Positions 11,553 through 23,200 of a stretch of DNA of 64,000 nucleotides are shown piece after piece. The stretch comes from Apostichopus japonicus (taxonomy: Eukaryota; Echinodermata; Holothuroidea; Aspidochirotida; Stichopodidae): NCBI RefSeq assembly GCF_037975245.1, contig NC_092566.1:11127501-11191500 (forward strand), given 5' to 3'. Each line of letters begins with the position of its first letter. Positions within the stretch are counted from its first letter, which is position 1. The translations under genes were made by a program, and so were the position numbers. The notes beneath the pieces were generated by a model. That model had not been told where the DNA came from. It saw only the letters and a program-made list of their open reading frames with translations, and made no database searches.

Positions 11553-13455
11553 TTGTCAAAGAAATTGCTTAAGCGCATGGTTTCGGGTAAGTTCTATGAC
11601 GTCACAAAGGAGAACTGTTGCAGTCCAAACATCACGGAATTCAATAGAAAATGTTCAGATAGTCTGAACAGCTCAGTTACACGAAAGTCGAACCAATTCA
11701 ATAATGGAAAATATCACACGCTTGGCATATTACACAGTCTTGAGAAGGGGTTCAGTTATGCAAAGAGAAGTTCAAGTACTCTTAATAAGAAACCTCTCTC
11801 TGTCACCGTGTACGCATGGAAGCAAGCACAAAAAGACTTCTTCCAGTCCCAGTAATACTGGAAAAGGTGGAGATCGGAACATCATCAGTCCATCGACAAT
11901 ACAGGTATAGTTTTATCCAGAATAGAGGGGGTAAATGAGGTTTGGTTTAACAATTCAAGATTTGATTCATGTTCTAAAGTATGTTGTGGTTTGATAATCG
12001 AAGCAATAGTCATATAACGTAAAATGTTTGGGTTCAATCATTTTTCTGAAAATATTTACTTGTTTGTGAAAGGTGAATGATTTTACAAGTCGGTCGAGCA
12101 CGAGATTGTCATCAACTAGATGAACTAGCCGGCATTCACTGGCAGACTACAATCATTTTGCATTTTTAATTATTCTGATGCGTCATTGATGTTAGTGATT
12201 ATGTTAGTACGCAACACGATAGAGTATTTAGGTCGAAAGTTAGACTAACTTTCTGCACAGAAAGAATTTTACTCCTGATAATGTCGTCGATAAGAACAGA
12301 GAATCAAACCACGTGTACAGAAATCGTAGTTTGCCTTTGTGACTTTGCTTATAGGATTCCTTCGTTCCGGTCCGTGACACCCGAAAATTCCAGGGTGGAA
12401 ATCAGTGTATATTCGTTGTTCACAAAACAAAAGAAACTTAATAGTTTTCTTAGTTCCAAAAACACCATGTGAAGGGAAAATTTGGTGAGAGAAATAGCAA
12501 TTGGCACCCAATTAAGGTATTTAATTCCCCCCCCCCCCACGAACCCCGCCCAGCATGTTGTCACCACCAATAGACAGTTTCTTTTCCGACTTACTTCACT
12601 GGAAAAAAATTAAGAGTTCTGCAGAGTTATGCGAGAAAAACAATGAAGATAACTTTCCTTTCCCCAGATTACCTTTGATAGTTTGTTATATCGACCCCGT
12701 CTATGTCCCTCCCGCCCCCCCCCCCCCATTTCAGAACAGCGGTATAAAGGGAACCTAATTTAATAAATATAAAAGCGCGCCTCAATGATTTATTTCACCA
12801 AAAGCACCTGGTAAGAACATGGTCCCTGGCTTTGGACATTTTCTTTTCAACGTTGACTATAATTCTAGCCTCACTTTCTATCTCTCTCTCTGTATTATAC
12901 TGACGACTCAGTTTACGCAATCGTCTGATTTCGATCTGTTTTCTTTTTAAGGTATTTTCCGATCCTCTTCTAGCACAAACGGTTCGAGACCTGGCAATCA
13001 ACTTCCAAAAATCAAAGAACGTGATCAAAAATCTTCGCGAAGACCTGGAAGATTGCACCTTCGAATTGTTACGTCAAGGACAAAATAATGACACATTAGA
13101 AACGACTGTAAAGGAGACTACAAAACTCCTCAAACAATATAACCAACAAGATGTACCGAAGCTCGTTGAAAATTTGAAAGAACTTCAAGAGAATGTCGTT
13201 TATTTCTCAAAATTAGCAGCGAATCAAGAGAATCGATTATTAGATATGAACGACAATGTACAATCAGCGTTATCTGAATTATCCAAACATGCCGAATCTT
13301 TGAAAACCTTTCAGAAAGATTTCGACAAATTTCGAAAGGACAGTGAAATTTACAGATCGGAAGCAACAGCTGCTTTTGCAGAGACAAAGATACTCAAGAG
13401 AGAATTCAAATATTTGAAATCGGAAATGGATTCTATAAGACAAAAAAATAAGTGA
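11553..13455 (+). CDS. unrecognised coiled-coil protein, two exons, probable frame break
   Basis: The secure part is the last exon, about 12950-13455, preceded by TTTTCTTTTTAAG and ending in TGA. It begins VFSDPLLAQTVRDLAINFQK and continues for about 168 residues of long heptad-like helix rich in Lys, Glu, Leu and Asn, ending SEMDSIRQKNK. An upstream exon ends at 11904 with the donor CAG/GTATAG. Its frame (residues GKGGDRNIISPSTIQ at the end) joins in phase to the coiled-coil exon. Further upstream, the better coding signal is in another frame (KYHTLGILHSLEKGFSYAKR ... VYAWKQAQ), which stops at 11853-11855. The two frames would connect across the A-run at about 11829-11833, so a one-base indel (assembly error, allele or decay) is likely. 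I recognise no family. A meiotic Mer2/IHO1-type coiled coil was considered but not supported. Confidence 0.5.
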
Positions 13456-13829
13456 GATGTCAAATAGATGTGTAGTCTAATTCTGCAAACGATACATTTC
13501 TTTTCTACTTTTTGCTTTTTTTTTTCTTTTCTTGGGAGGAGGGGGCAATATTATCTCTTATGATGCATCGTCGACTAGGTTGAGTTAGATTTGAAAATGT
13601 ACAATTGTATACCTCACCTTTTCCAGTGACTATTAACTCAGACATTAATCTAATCTAACCATTTTATATCACCAATATAGGTTTGTCTATCCTGGTAGAC
13701 ACAAAGACAGATTTTGTTCTGTATAAGGGAGGTAAGGAGTTGCTGTTGCTTGTGCAAAATTGGCAGACACAAACGCAGAATTTCTTGTCCACAAGCTTGT
13801 GTGGAGTTTCAAGGAGGGGGTTTTGATTT

Positions 13830-15650
13830 GATTTATTTGATTTTCCACAGATAATAAATATATACATGTGGAGGAAGTCCTCTAAAAAGCCAACACAGGC
13901 TTAACAAGGTTAAGGACTCCCAAGGAAGAAAAAAAATATATATATATACATAAATGAAAATATAATTAATGTCTTAATAAGGAATAATTAATAACACACA
14001 ATATAAACAATGTATCAATACTGTTTTTCTAAATGTTACTTGTGATGGTTTAGATTTTATAGCAGCAGTTAGAGAATTCCATGTCCTCATAGCACGATTT
14101 TTTAAACTTAACGTACCAAATGTTGTTTTACATAAGTTGTGGTGTGCTTGACCGGCACTTCTAGTGCGGTGACTATGTATGGCATGGGCGGCGATCCTGG
14201 GGGGATATATCCCCCCATGAAAATGGGTGGAGGGGATGTAATACACCATATCCCCCCACCAAATGCCAGGGATAAGAATATTTTCATGCCTACATTTATG
14301 CATCATCGTGAATGTACGGCTCTTTTTTAGCTTCATTTCTCGCCTACCATAAACGCAGTGCGATCTTTTCAAATAAAGCGTCTTTATGAAGCAAGAATAG
14401 TTGACTGTAGGCTTCATTGGCCCTATAACAACAAAATGTATTATTGCGCCCACGGTATTGATGTAGTACATATATGCACCCTCATAGTATTCAATCATCG
14501 AGGTAAATGAATCTGGAGGATTCATGTCAATTGGGCGCGCGTACCATGCATGGAGGGTCATGTGATGTGTTCCAGGGTGGTACCAAACTGATATTTCTCT
14601 GTAGCAGTTCGAAAATAGTGTTAGTGACTTCGTGAAAGATTTGCACCAAGACGGATCGAACATGGGAAGTAACGGCGTAAGAAGGTACTGGTACTTCAGG
14701 CCTACGAAATAGTGCTAATATGCTAACGTTAGACAGGCTGGCACAGAACAAGTACAGATCCTCTCTTTATTTCTATGGTACAGATACATTGGGCTTGCAG
14801 CGGGAAATGTCGATGTCTGAATTGTATTTCAAGGGTGGGCGTTTGGTGCTGTCGGGAAAAGTTTAGTTCAGTGCAACCACGGAATTCTCCATGGAACAGA
14901 GCCTAATGCTGCTCAGCCGGAATATAGCTATCACGTTAGGCTACAGGCACGGTTATTGCTAGGTTACGGGTGTCGTCTGCTGCTCTAAGCACGCATACAC
15001 ATTTACGTACTAGTTGGGTGAAATCATCATGCGTAATTGGGAGAGTAAAATATTTCTTTTCCCAGGACGAACGTGGGTTTCAGGTTTTTCAGGAATTTAC
15101 AAATTCCTTTGAAATCAGAGTTAGGGTTTAGAAAGTGGGTTAGGGATTCTCTCTCGGCCATCTAGAGGGTTTGTAAATCCCAAAATTTTCTTGTACGCTT
15201 CGCGCCAACTCATGGTGGCGCTACGCTTAGATAGTCAATAAGGTCATATCCCCCCCACTCGGAAATACGGATCGCCGCCCATGATGTATGGCGCTGTTAA
15301 TAGTAAAGAAGTCATGAAAGGCTGCAGGAAGTTAGCCATTCTAAGCCTTGTAAAAGAATGTGGCTGAATTCAGCCTAACAATACCGCTAAATTTTAATAA
15401 GTTGAGCTTTTTGAAAAGTGAGCTGGTGTGTTCACGATATTCAGAATGAGTTATATGACAAATTACTTTCTTTTGTAGGATTTCAAGAGGGTGAAGATAG
15501 ACATTATGGGTGCCAGGCCAGATTATAGAGCAATAAGAAAAATGGGGGTTAATATTACAATATGGGGCAAGAGAATGGATAGGGGCGGGGATGGACGGTA
15601 AGCGGAGTTGTCTCAAAACGTTGTTTAGGTAGATCTGAATCATAGACCAA
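13830..15650 (-). mobile_element. 5'-truncated non-LTR retrotransposon (LINE), interrupted
   Basis: Read on the minus strand, 15643-15292 encodes the C-terminal end of a LINE reverse transcriptase protein (HFSYCSIIWPGTHN, then LEILQKKVICHITHS, then LFKKLNLLKFSGI). After the inserted hAT element the frame resumes at 14174 with HRTRSAG and ends in the typical AMRTWNSLTAAIKS segment. The 3' tail near 13825-13860 has imperfect AAATCA-type repeats, as in CR1/Jockey-like LINEs. The 5' part is missing. The element is dead: it is truncated and split. Confidence 0.8.
14183..15283. mobile_element. hAT-like non-autonomous element inserted in the LINE, 1101 bp
   Basis: The ends CATGGGCGGCGATCC and GGATCGCCGCCCATG are exact 15-bp inverted repeats. 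The 8-bp duplication ATGTATGG lies at 14175-14182 and 15284-15291. Removing the element and one duplication restores the LINE reading frame, so it inserted after the LINE. The interior shares with the elements at 5183 and 9765 a core containing CTTCGCGCCAACTCATGG and GGCGCTACGCTTAGATAGT. Confidence 0.9.
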
Positions 15651-15926
15651 TCAAGAATAATTACAAAAAAATGTCACAACAATTTTAAGTTCCAGGAATT
15701 ATATTTACAAATGTACAAAACAAGTATAAAATACATTCTCTCCACCAAACTAAGATCCATTTCAGAAAGATTTAACCTTTTGTAGCGACCATTAAGAATC
15801 GTATAACCTTTGCAAATGTGTCGGAAAATGTTCGGTCTAAAATAATCTCCTGGTGGATCTTTCTGCTACTTAACTGAACGAGTGATGATGATAAGATTTA
15901 TAATAAAAAAGAGCAAAGAAAGTTAT

Positions 15927-16000
15927 GGCCAGAGTGGAATCTGAACCAGTATCCTCTGGGGTTACAATGCCAGAACTCTACCAATTGAGCTATCCAGCCC
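15927..16000 (-). mobile_element. tRNA-derived SINE head
   Basis: Read on the minus strand, it has an A box (TAGCTCAATTGGTAGAG) and a B box (GGTTCAGATTCC) with tRNA-like spacing over 74 nt. The acceptor stem and anticodon stem are mismatched, so it is not a working tRNA; the loop TTGTAA suggests Thr ancestry. A related fragment lies near 45170-45225, sharing GAGCAAAGAAA and TGGCCAGA. Confidence 0.6.
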
Positions 16001-16108
16001 TCAGTTGATGGGCAATCCCTATATAGCCATTTCTTTGGTTCCAATAATTTCCAACAACTGATGCCATCAGATCATTCTTAATGGTTACATGTTAGAACCT
16101 ATTTAGCT

Positions 16109-16477
16109 TTAAAGGGTGTGAAGACTCGCGCAAAAAGAAACGTCTAATGCCGGTAATCTGACCTAGTTTCGAATGAGGTGTAACAGAAGTGTTAGACACC
16201 ACCATCGATCCCAGAAAATACGCACACAGCTTGCTACCTTCGGTAATTAGACACTAGTGTACAGTCAGTACATACAGCTGCGGTCAATACCCACAGCACA
16301 GTGCACAAACGATACAGCGATGGAAATCTCACGTCCAGCTAAAGATAACAAGGTATCACGTTTCAGTACTGTCTGCATTTTGTAGCGACAAGCAGGAAAC
16401 TTCACTTGCAAGCAACGGAAAGTCAACTTTTTCAGGGCGCGGCACCCGGTTTTAGGGCGAGTCTTCAATGCCTTTAA
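16109..16477. mobile_element. TTAA-flanked MITE, copy 1
   Basis: The ends are TTAA-AGGGTGTGAAGACTCGC and GCGAGTCTTCAATGCCT-TTAA: inverted repeats of about 18 bp bordered by TTAA on both sides, the target site of piggyBac-type transposons. The interior matches copies at 23047 and 46817 over its whole length (shared motifs GCCGGTAATCTGACCTAG, ACACCACCATCGATCCCAG and AGATAACAAGGTATCACGTT). It is non-coding. It lies downstream of the ASH2L 3' end. Confidence 0.85.
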
Positions 16478-17245
16478 AACTAACCATACTTCAATACACC
16501 TACACTTCTTAATATATGATACCTAACCTTACAATCCCTTATCTTGGGCAGATATCACTCTTTCTAATGATAATCAACATAGAACCACAACCATCCGACT
16601 TAAAGAATTGGCCTATAGACAAAAACCAGTTTCAAAGTCATGTTTTTTTTACACAGTTTGGTCCTTTACTTTCAGAACATAGTTGATCAACCATTTAAGC
16701 TTATAGTCAAGAGCTAACTTTATTTGTGAAAATAGAAAATCTCCAAAATATTTCAGTATCTACAGATAAAAATGATGTCTCGTCTGTAGCTCTCTGTCAG
16801 TTTCTGAGCTTTTACATGTCTTCAATGAGGTCATACAATTCATTCATGAATAATAATTAATTTTATTGGTGTTTACTTCAGAGTATTCTAACTCAGAAGG
16901 GAAAAATTAACGAAATGCCCCAAAAACTGACACCGGTTTATGCTCGTTTGCACAATGTTGAATGTTAACATTTAAAACATTTTCACCAAAAATTGCTCGA
17001 CCCAAACATCTGATTTCCAATAAATTTGCAAGACAAATAAGGATGTACTAACCTTCCTCTTTTTCCCAACCCCATAGTGGATATTATCACAAATACCTTT
17101 AACCTCTCTGACATGATTATTAATATGCACGTGTCCGTCAACGATGAATTAATTTTGCAGTTTTTGTGCTGTATTTCTCATCCCTGTGCTGTTTCTACAA
17201 TTCAATGCACATGTTTGAGTCAAGTTTAAAATACCACCAAGATAC

Positions 17246-20200
17246 CTCTCGCTGCATCTTCGTACATTTTCTCGTGCTCGACGTGAAAGATGGCATCGGA
17301 GAGTGTCTGCTCCACTTGACTTATCTCTGCTAGGTCTGATATGGGTTTGTAGTCACAGACGTCTGTGGGTGGATGCTTAAATTTTGGTCCGAAATTGACA
17401 GTTGCCTGCGAAAAGATGGAAACAGAAACTTTTCGGTGGACAGAAAAAACTTTCCAGTAAGAATTGGATACAGGCTTTCTTGGATCTTGTTTTCAATTTC
17501 TGTTTGTGAAGTTTTTTTGAATCACTAATATATGCAATTTGACACAATGATGACACTTTGTAATAGATATTGGATTTAGAAACGCACACACAAACTAGCT
17601 CTGAATGTAATCTCATATGATAGCAGAAAATCCCACATTGATGTGTTCATTAGCTCCACTGGACTCAAGTTATATTTCAAATCGTGATTTCAAATTTTAT
17701 TGTTGGACATTTGCTGTAAATGAGTAAATGGTACTTCTTCCAAGACAGGACTTGATTCATCAAAATATTGAGGATTGGATCAGATTCATTTACCTATTGA
17801 AATTGCCTTCATTTAGTGAAAAATAGTTAGGAGGGTTTACTAGAGGGCGACCAACTGCAATATTTTTTCAAGTAACACTCCGTAGGTTTGAAAAAGGTTT
17901 GACTATGACCAGACTCAAGAGAGCTTCTGTCAAAGCATTAATGCAGCTGGTCATTTTTATAATATTTATTTTCACTAGTAATGTAAATCAATAACAACAT
18001 GGGTTGGATATTGTTGCATTAACATCGCAAGCAGACTTGGAGGTCAACCTTCAAGACAACCAGGTAGACAACGAATAAAAAAAAACTAGCATAATAGCAG
18101 TTGTACCCAGGCCAAGCCTCCTTTGCATATAGCACACAAGACAACACTTCCTCTCCCCATGGGCCCACTGACCGAGTACCTTGTGTCCACTTTGGACGAG
18201 ACTCAGCACATTTTCGATGTCAGGCTTTACACCCTTACCCCCTCACCATCGCCAAAGAAATTCGTTCCGTTAAACCTTAGCTTACCGAACAGCTTTTGTA
18301 GAGTGAAACGCAAGGATAGTAGAGACCGTCATGAATGTCCGAAAAGGCGGTGCCTTGGTTTTTACCGTTCTTGTAAAAACTTATCTGCAGAAAAATTAAA
18401 GTAAGTAAGTTTAAAAAATGGTTAGTTTAATAGGTTTTTGACAAATGTAAAAAAAATATCTTCTGACCGAAAAAGGAGGTATAAGCCACTGCAATGACCA
18501 CAAACATATATGGCTACCATATGTCAGGACATATGGTAGCCATATATGTTTTTTGACACTTTGGCTAAACCTGATGTAAATATATCAGGTTTGTTTAGGT
18601 CAAATATCATCTTAATATAGTTAAACCTTACAAAGATATACCAAAGACACAAGAAGTGGGAGGGGGAAGGAAAATTCTTAAATTCCCCGATTTTGAGAGA
18701 ATTTGAACTTATACCAAAAGGGCCATTGGAGAATGAAGAATTTAAAATTTAGATGTAAAATGGTGTATTCTGAGGCATACTTAGACTTGAAATTAGGTCT
18801 GTTATTAGCTTCAATATATGCTATTGATTTCTTGTGTTTGGTTGGAAGAGGGGTTAACATCCCTAACAATGGTCTAACTCTTCCTCGCTGAATGTAAACT
18901 TTCCCCTTCTAAAACATCTTCCAACGGCTGACGATGGAATGTTGGGAGGGGGGTAGTATTGTCCCACCCCACCACCCCCCTCCCATTGTGCATGCTACTA
19001 CTGTTTCCTACCTTAAATTACCACAAATGTTTAATATGACTGACCTTACTCCCAGGGGTCACCTTCAAACTCTTCTCAGTCTCTGTTGGTTCATCTTTCT
19101 CCTCAAAGTAAAGATGACTTTTAAACTTGATCAAAGTCTGTGGAATAGAAAAGTTATCCTAGTGCCAAACTTGAGTATACGTACATACAAGACTCCTTAA
19201 CCTGAACACTATTGCAATACCTTATACACATTGGATCATTGAATGTATTACAAAATGACTTACATCAGTAAAGCCACTTTTTGAGCTGATTTCAGTTTCT
19301 TGCTACATTTCCATATCAAATTCCCATAACAGTGTTCAGTCATTCTACTAGCCAGGTTGCATTTCAAATAATGGGGCAAAAGTAAACATGTTTGATGTTT
19401 TTTTTTTAATTTGTTATTTGCAGGTGATTAACACAAATTTCAAGGACAAAATGTTGCAAATGGAATCAAATTCATCGATCAATCATTAAAATTAATAAAA
19501 CCTATGAGGGTGCCTTTAGTTTGACAGGGAAATCATTTTTAACCGGTATCGCTTCGCAAAATGCTATGCAGAGTGGGCAAATTGTAATATGGGTGCAAGA
19601 TGTACAGCTGTGTTTTTACACAGGAACACATAGTATGTTACAAGAGACAACATTCACAGTCTTCAAAAACTGCTGCACAAAATTTTGAACACAAAATTAT
19701 TCCATGAATTTGATAAAGTACAATCTTATTTTGAGTAACACTCCGTAGGTTTGCTGAAATTTGTGACAAAAATTAAGGAGCTGCTTTGGTTTTTAAAACT
19801 TTCTCTCATATTATGTGTTGCAAAAAAATTAAAAATTTCTTTACAATTACTTGAAAAATTTATTCAAATTTGTTGCATTTTACGTAATACTCATCCCACC
19901 ATAGGCCACCTCCCTCCCTCTTCACAATTTAACATGGATATTTTAATATCGTACCCTATTCTTGTATGTGTCTGGTAGAATTCGGGACTTATCTATGTTC
20001 TCCGGTAACAAGATGAGGCATCCTAGTACGTCCCCCTCTCCATAGCCTTCCGTGTAGCGCGTCCCTCTACTCTGGTGAAATTTTGTACCTTTGCGACTCC
20101 TCCACGAGTAGCCAAACTTGTCATAGCCCAACGGAGCTTGTAGATTACCTGGTGGAGATATCGGTGAATGATATTATGTGTTTCATGAAATTCAGTCACT

Positions 20201-23200
20201 TTATTTCAAAGCAGTTGTCAACACACAGGACATATACCTTGGAATGATCTAATTTGCATACATAAGCATAAGTAAAAGCAAACGTTTATACTTTGTCAAC
20301 AACTGGTCAGGTTTACTGCAACCAGTTGTTCTTAATTCGTAATTGTCCTGGTTCATGTTTCCTTTTTTTGGCAGAGAATTTACAAAATGTGATTTTATGT
20401 CAACCAGCAATATCTGGATATGTACAGTAGGAAAATTATCTAAGTTTGACAAAGTGACTTTAATAGATTAAGTTCATCTTTTATATTTTGTATTTTTTGT
20501 ATGACCATTGCTTTAATGTATTTTTCTATCCTTTAATAAGTTTTATGGTATATACCTTTTAGGCGATATTTTTGTACTATTTGCTTTTGAATGTTTCCTG
20601 TATTTTAAATGTTTACTGTGTATTAATTGTTTCAATTCCTGTAAAGCACTTCGAGCAGCGTTGCTGATGAACGTGCTATATAAGTACTATTTTATTATTA
20701 TTATTATTATCTTTTAGCGATCAAAATAAAATTTCACCTCTGAGTTATTGTTTCAATATAAAGATGATGGATATTGAACAATTACTCTTGAAGATACGTT
20801 ATACATTAACATACATTAATAAACATTAATATATTTATGATACATATGTACAAACATCAATAACTGCAGTAAAGTGTACAACTATAGTACTTACAATGAC
20901 CCTTCGAGCTCGATACTGATATTGTGTATATTCTTGCAATTTGAATATTTATAGGGGGAAATATTGTAAAATTCTTGATATTGAATATTTATTTGCAGAA
21001 TGGAGCAAACTACATTTTATAAACTCAAATACTGCACACGGGAGGATGAAAAATAAACGACACTGAAAAAAAAAAATTGAAAAAAAGGAGGAATGTCTCC
21101 CCAAAAATCACACAAATGTCAAACAATTCTTAGGAACCCACCTAAAGGCTGTGACCAACCTATCCTGGTTGCTGTATTTTCCGGCATTTCGTTGATGGTG
21201 ACCTCAAAGTACCAGGTTCCATACCTAACACCGTGAGTGGATCGTACCATGCTGTACCCCTTCTCGCCGCTCACCGTCAGACGATCCGAGCTGATTTTTA
21301 GTTGAGGGGCTGAAGAAGAAGAAACCGTGCTAGTCAGAATACAGTGATTTGTTCATGCTACATTTTCCATTTTGAGAAAATTATTGTTTGCAGCTTAATT
21401 TAGTGGAAAAAAATTAAATAAAGGAGACCACAGCCTACACCCTACAATTTCATGTACAACCACCTACTGTACAGTGCAAGAAACTGAAAGACTACCCACC
21501 TCTATCATGGAGAGCTAGTAACACTTGCGTTGAGAGGGCTTTACGATAGAGATGTGCAGGAATTGGCTTGCCGATCCATATATCTTCGTCAAAGAGGGCA
21601 GCTGGGGCATGAGGGTCATTTTCGGTCAGGGTGTAACGGTACCCATCCTTGTTGAAGGGGTGTTCCAGGGGGTATCCATGCTGAGAGACTCTCAGTGAAG
21701 CACTTAATTCTCTAAAAGAAGAACCAGAAATTTAGACAAAAAGCTAATTAATAGTGTATGAAAAGTGCGAGAGAATTTGGTTTCGGTGATCAACATCCCT
21801 GTACGCAGATCATTTTCTATGCTGGTGCTACGTTTACTGAAGATTTTTGTTATTGAACAATGAAATGGAGTAGGGATAAATTCTTGTATAGGTGCCATTG
21901 GATGCAGTTACTGTTAATCCTACTAATTCCCCCCAACCCCCCCCCCCACCCCCAAAACAAGAGTCTGCAGCTAATCACTACATGCAAAATCAAACAGGCA
22001 AAAAATGGGAGGAAAACATCAATTTCTTATTTGATATCTGGTTTTCTTGATGAAAAACGAAAACTTTCTCGAGCAAAAGCTGCAGCATCTATAATGATCA
22101 ATGTTATAACCTGAAGTTAGCATTTTCTTAGTACCTCTACTGGGTCCCAACCTTCATGGTACCTATGGGGGAATGAGGGGGGATGATTTCTGTTAAGCCG
22201 ATTGTTGAAAATCATTTAAAAGTCGATTTATCTTCTACACTAGTTGCACTATTTGAGGAGGCGTTTCACATAACAAATACAAGGATATTAAGTTTGCTGA
22301 GTAGAGTTTACAAATTGGTAGTATAACCCATCCCTTCTCCCCAACCCTTACAGAACTGATAGGGGTGAAGGGGAGGGGTTGATTTGCACTATTGAACTAC
22401 CATTTGTTGCAACCACAACAAAAGAGAGAGAGACATTATATGCCTGAAAGTTATGTATCTCTCATACTAATGATGTCATTCCAGAGAGGCTACTTTGCTC
22501 TGATTTTTTGCTGCATTTACCCTTTTGTTTTCTTGTTTGCTCCTAAATTCTGGCTGCTGTCCAAACCCCTTTTCCTGGCACCTCTGCCTCGTCCAACATT
22601 CGTCATCAATAATCCAGAGTTTCCTGCCAGGGATGGAAAATTTCACTAAACTTAAGTATTTGCTTGTCACACTCTAGAGTTTTACAAAGAATTACAATTT
22701 TTATCTCATTATCCAAAATGATGAGATTTCTGAAACAGATATTCAGGACAGCAATAAAAGAATTAGTCATCAATAGTTTTCACGTTTTTAGGTCGACTTC
22801 AGTCGGAAACCTAAACCACTAGCATTTTCAAAAATGGCCAGCTGTGATTTTCGTGCAGTGTGCAGAGTGTTCAAGGGCGAACAATCATAGAGAAGTAATC
22901 TACATCATGTGACCAGAACAAGCACTGTTGTTAAAAGAACAGCAGTCATTCCGTGTTCCCGATCAGTCATTCACTGTGCAGAAGCAAGTAACACGACTAC
23001 GGGCAGCGCCTTTCAGTCCTCTTAAATCGAGCAGTGTGCTACCGGCTTAAAGGGTGTGAAGACTCGCGCACAAAGGAACGTCTCATGCCGGTAATCTGAC
23101 CTAGTTTCGAATGAGGTGTAACAGAAGTGTTAGACACCACCATCGATCCCAGAAAATACACACACAGCTTGCTACCGTCAGTAATTAGACACTAGTGTAA

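Noticed and set aside
15927-16000. tRNA-Thr-like sequence on the minus strand
   Set aside because: A and B boxes are present but acceptor and anticodon stems are broken; called a SINE head rather than a tRNA gene.
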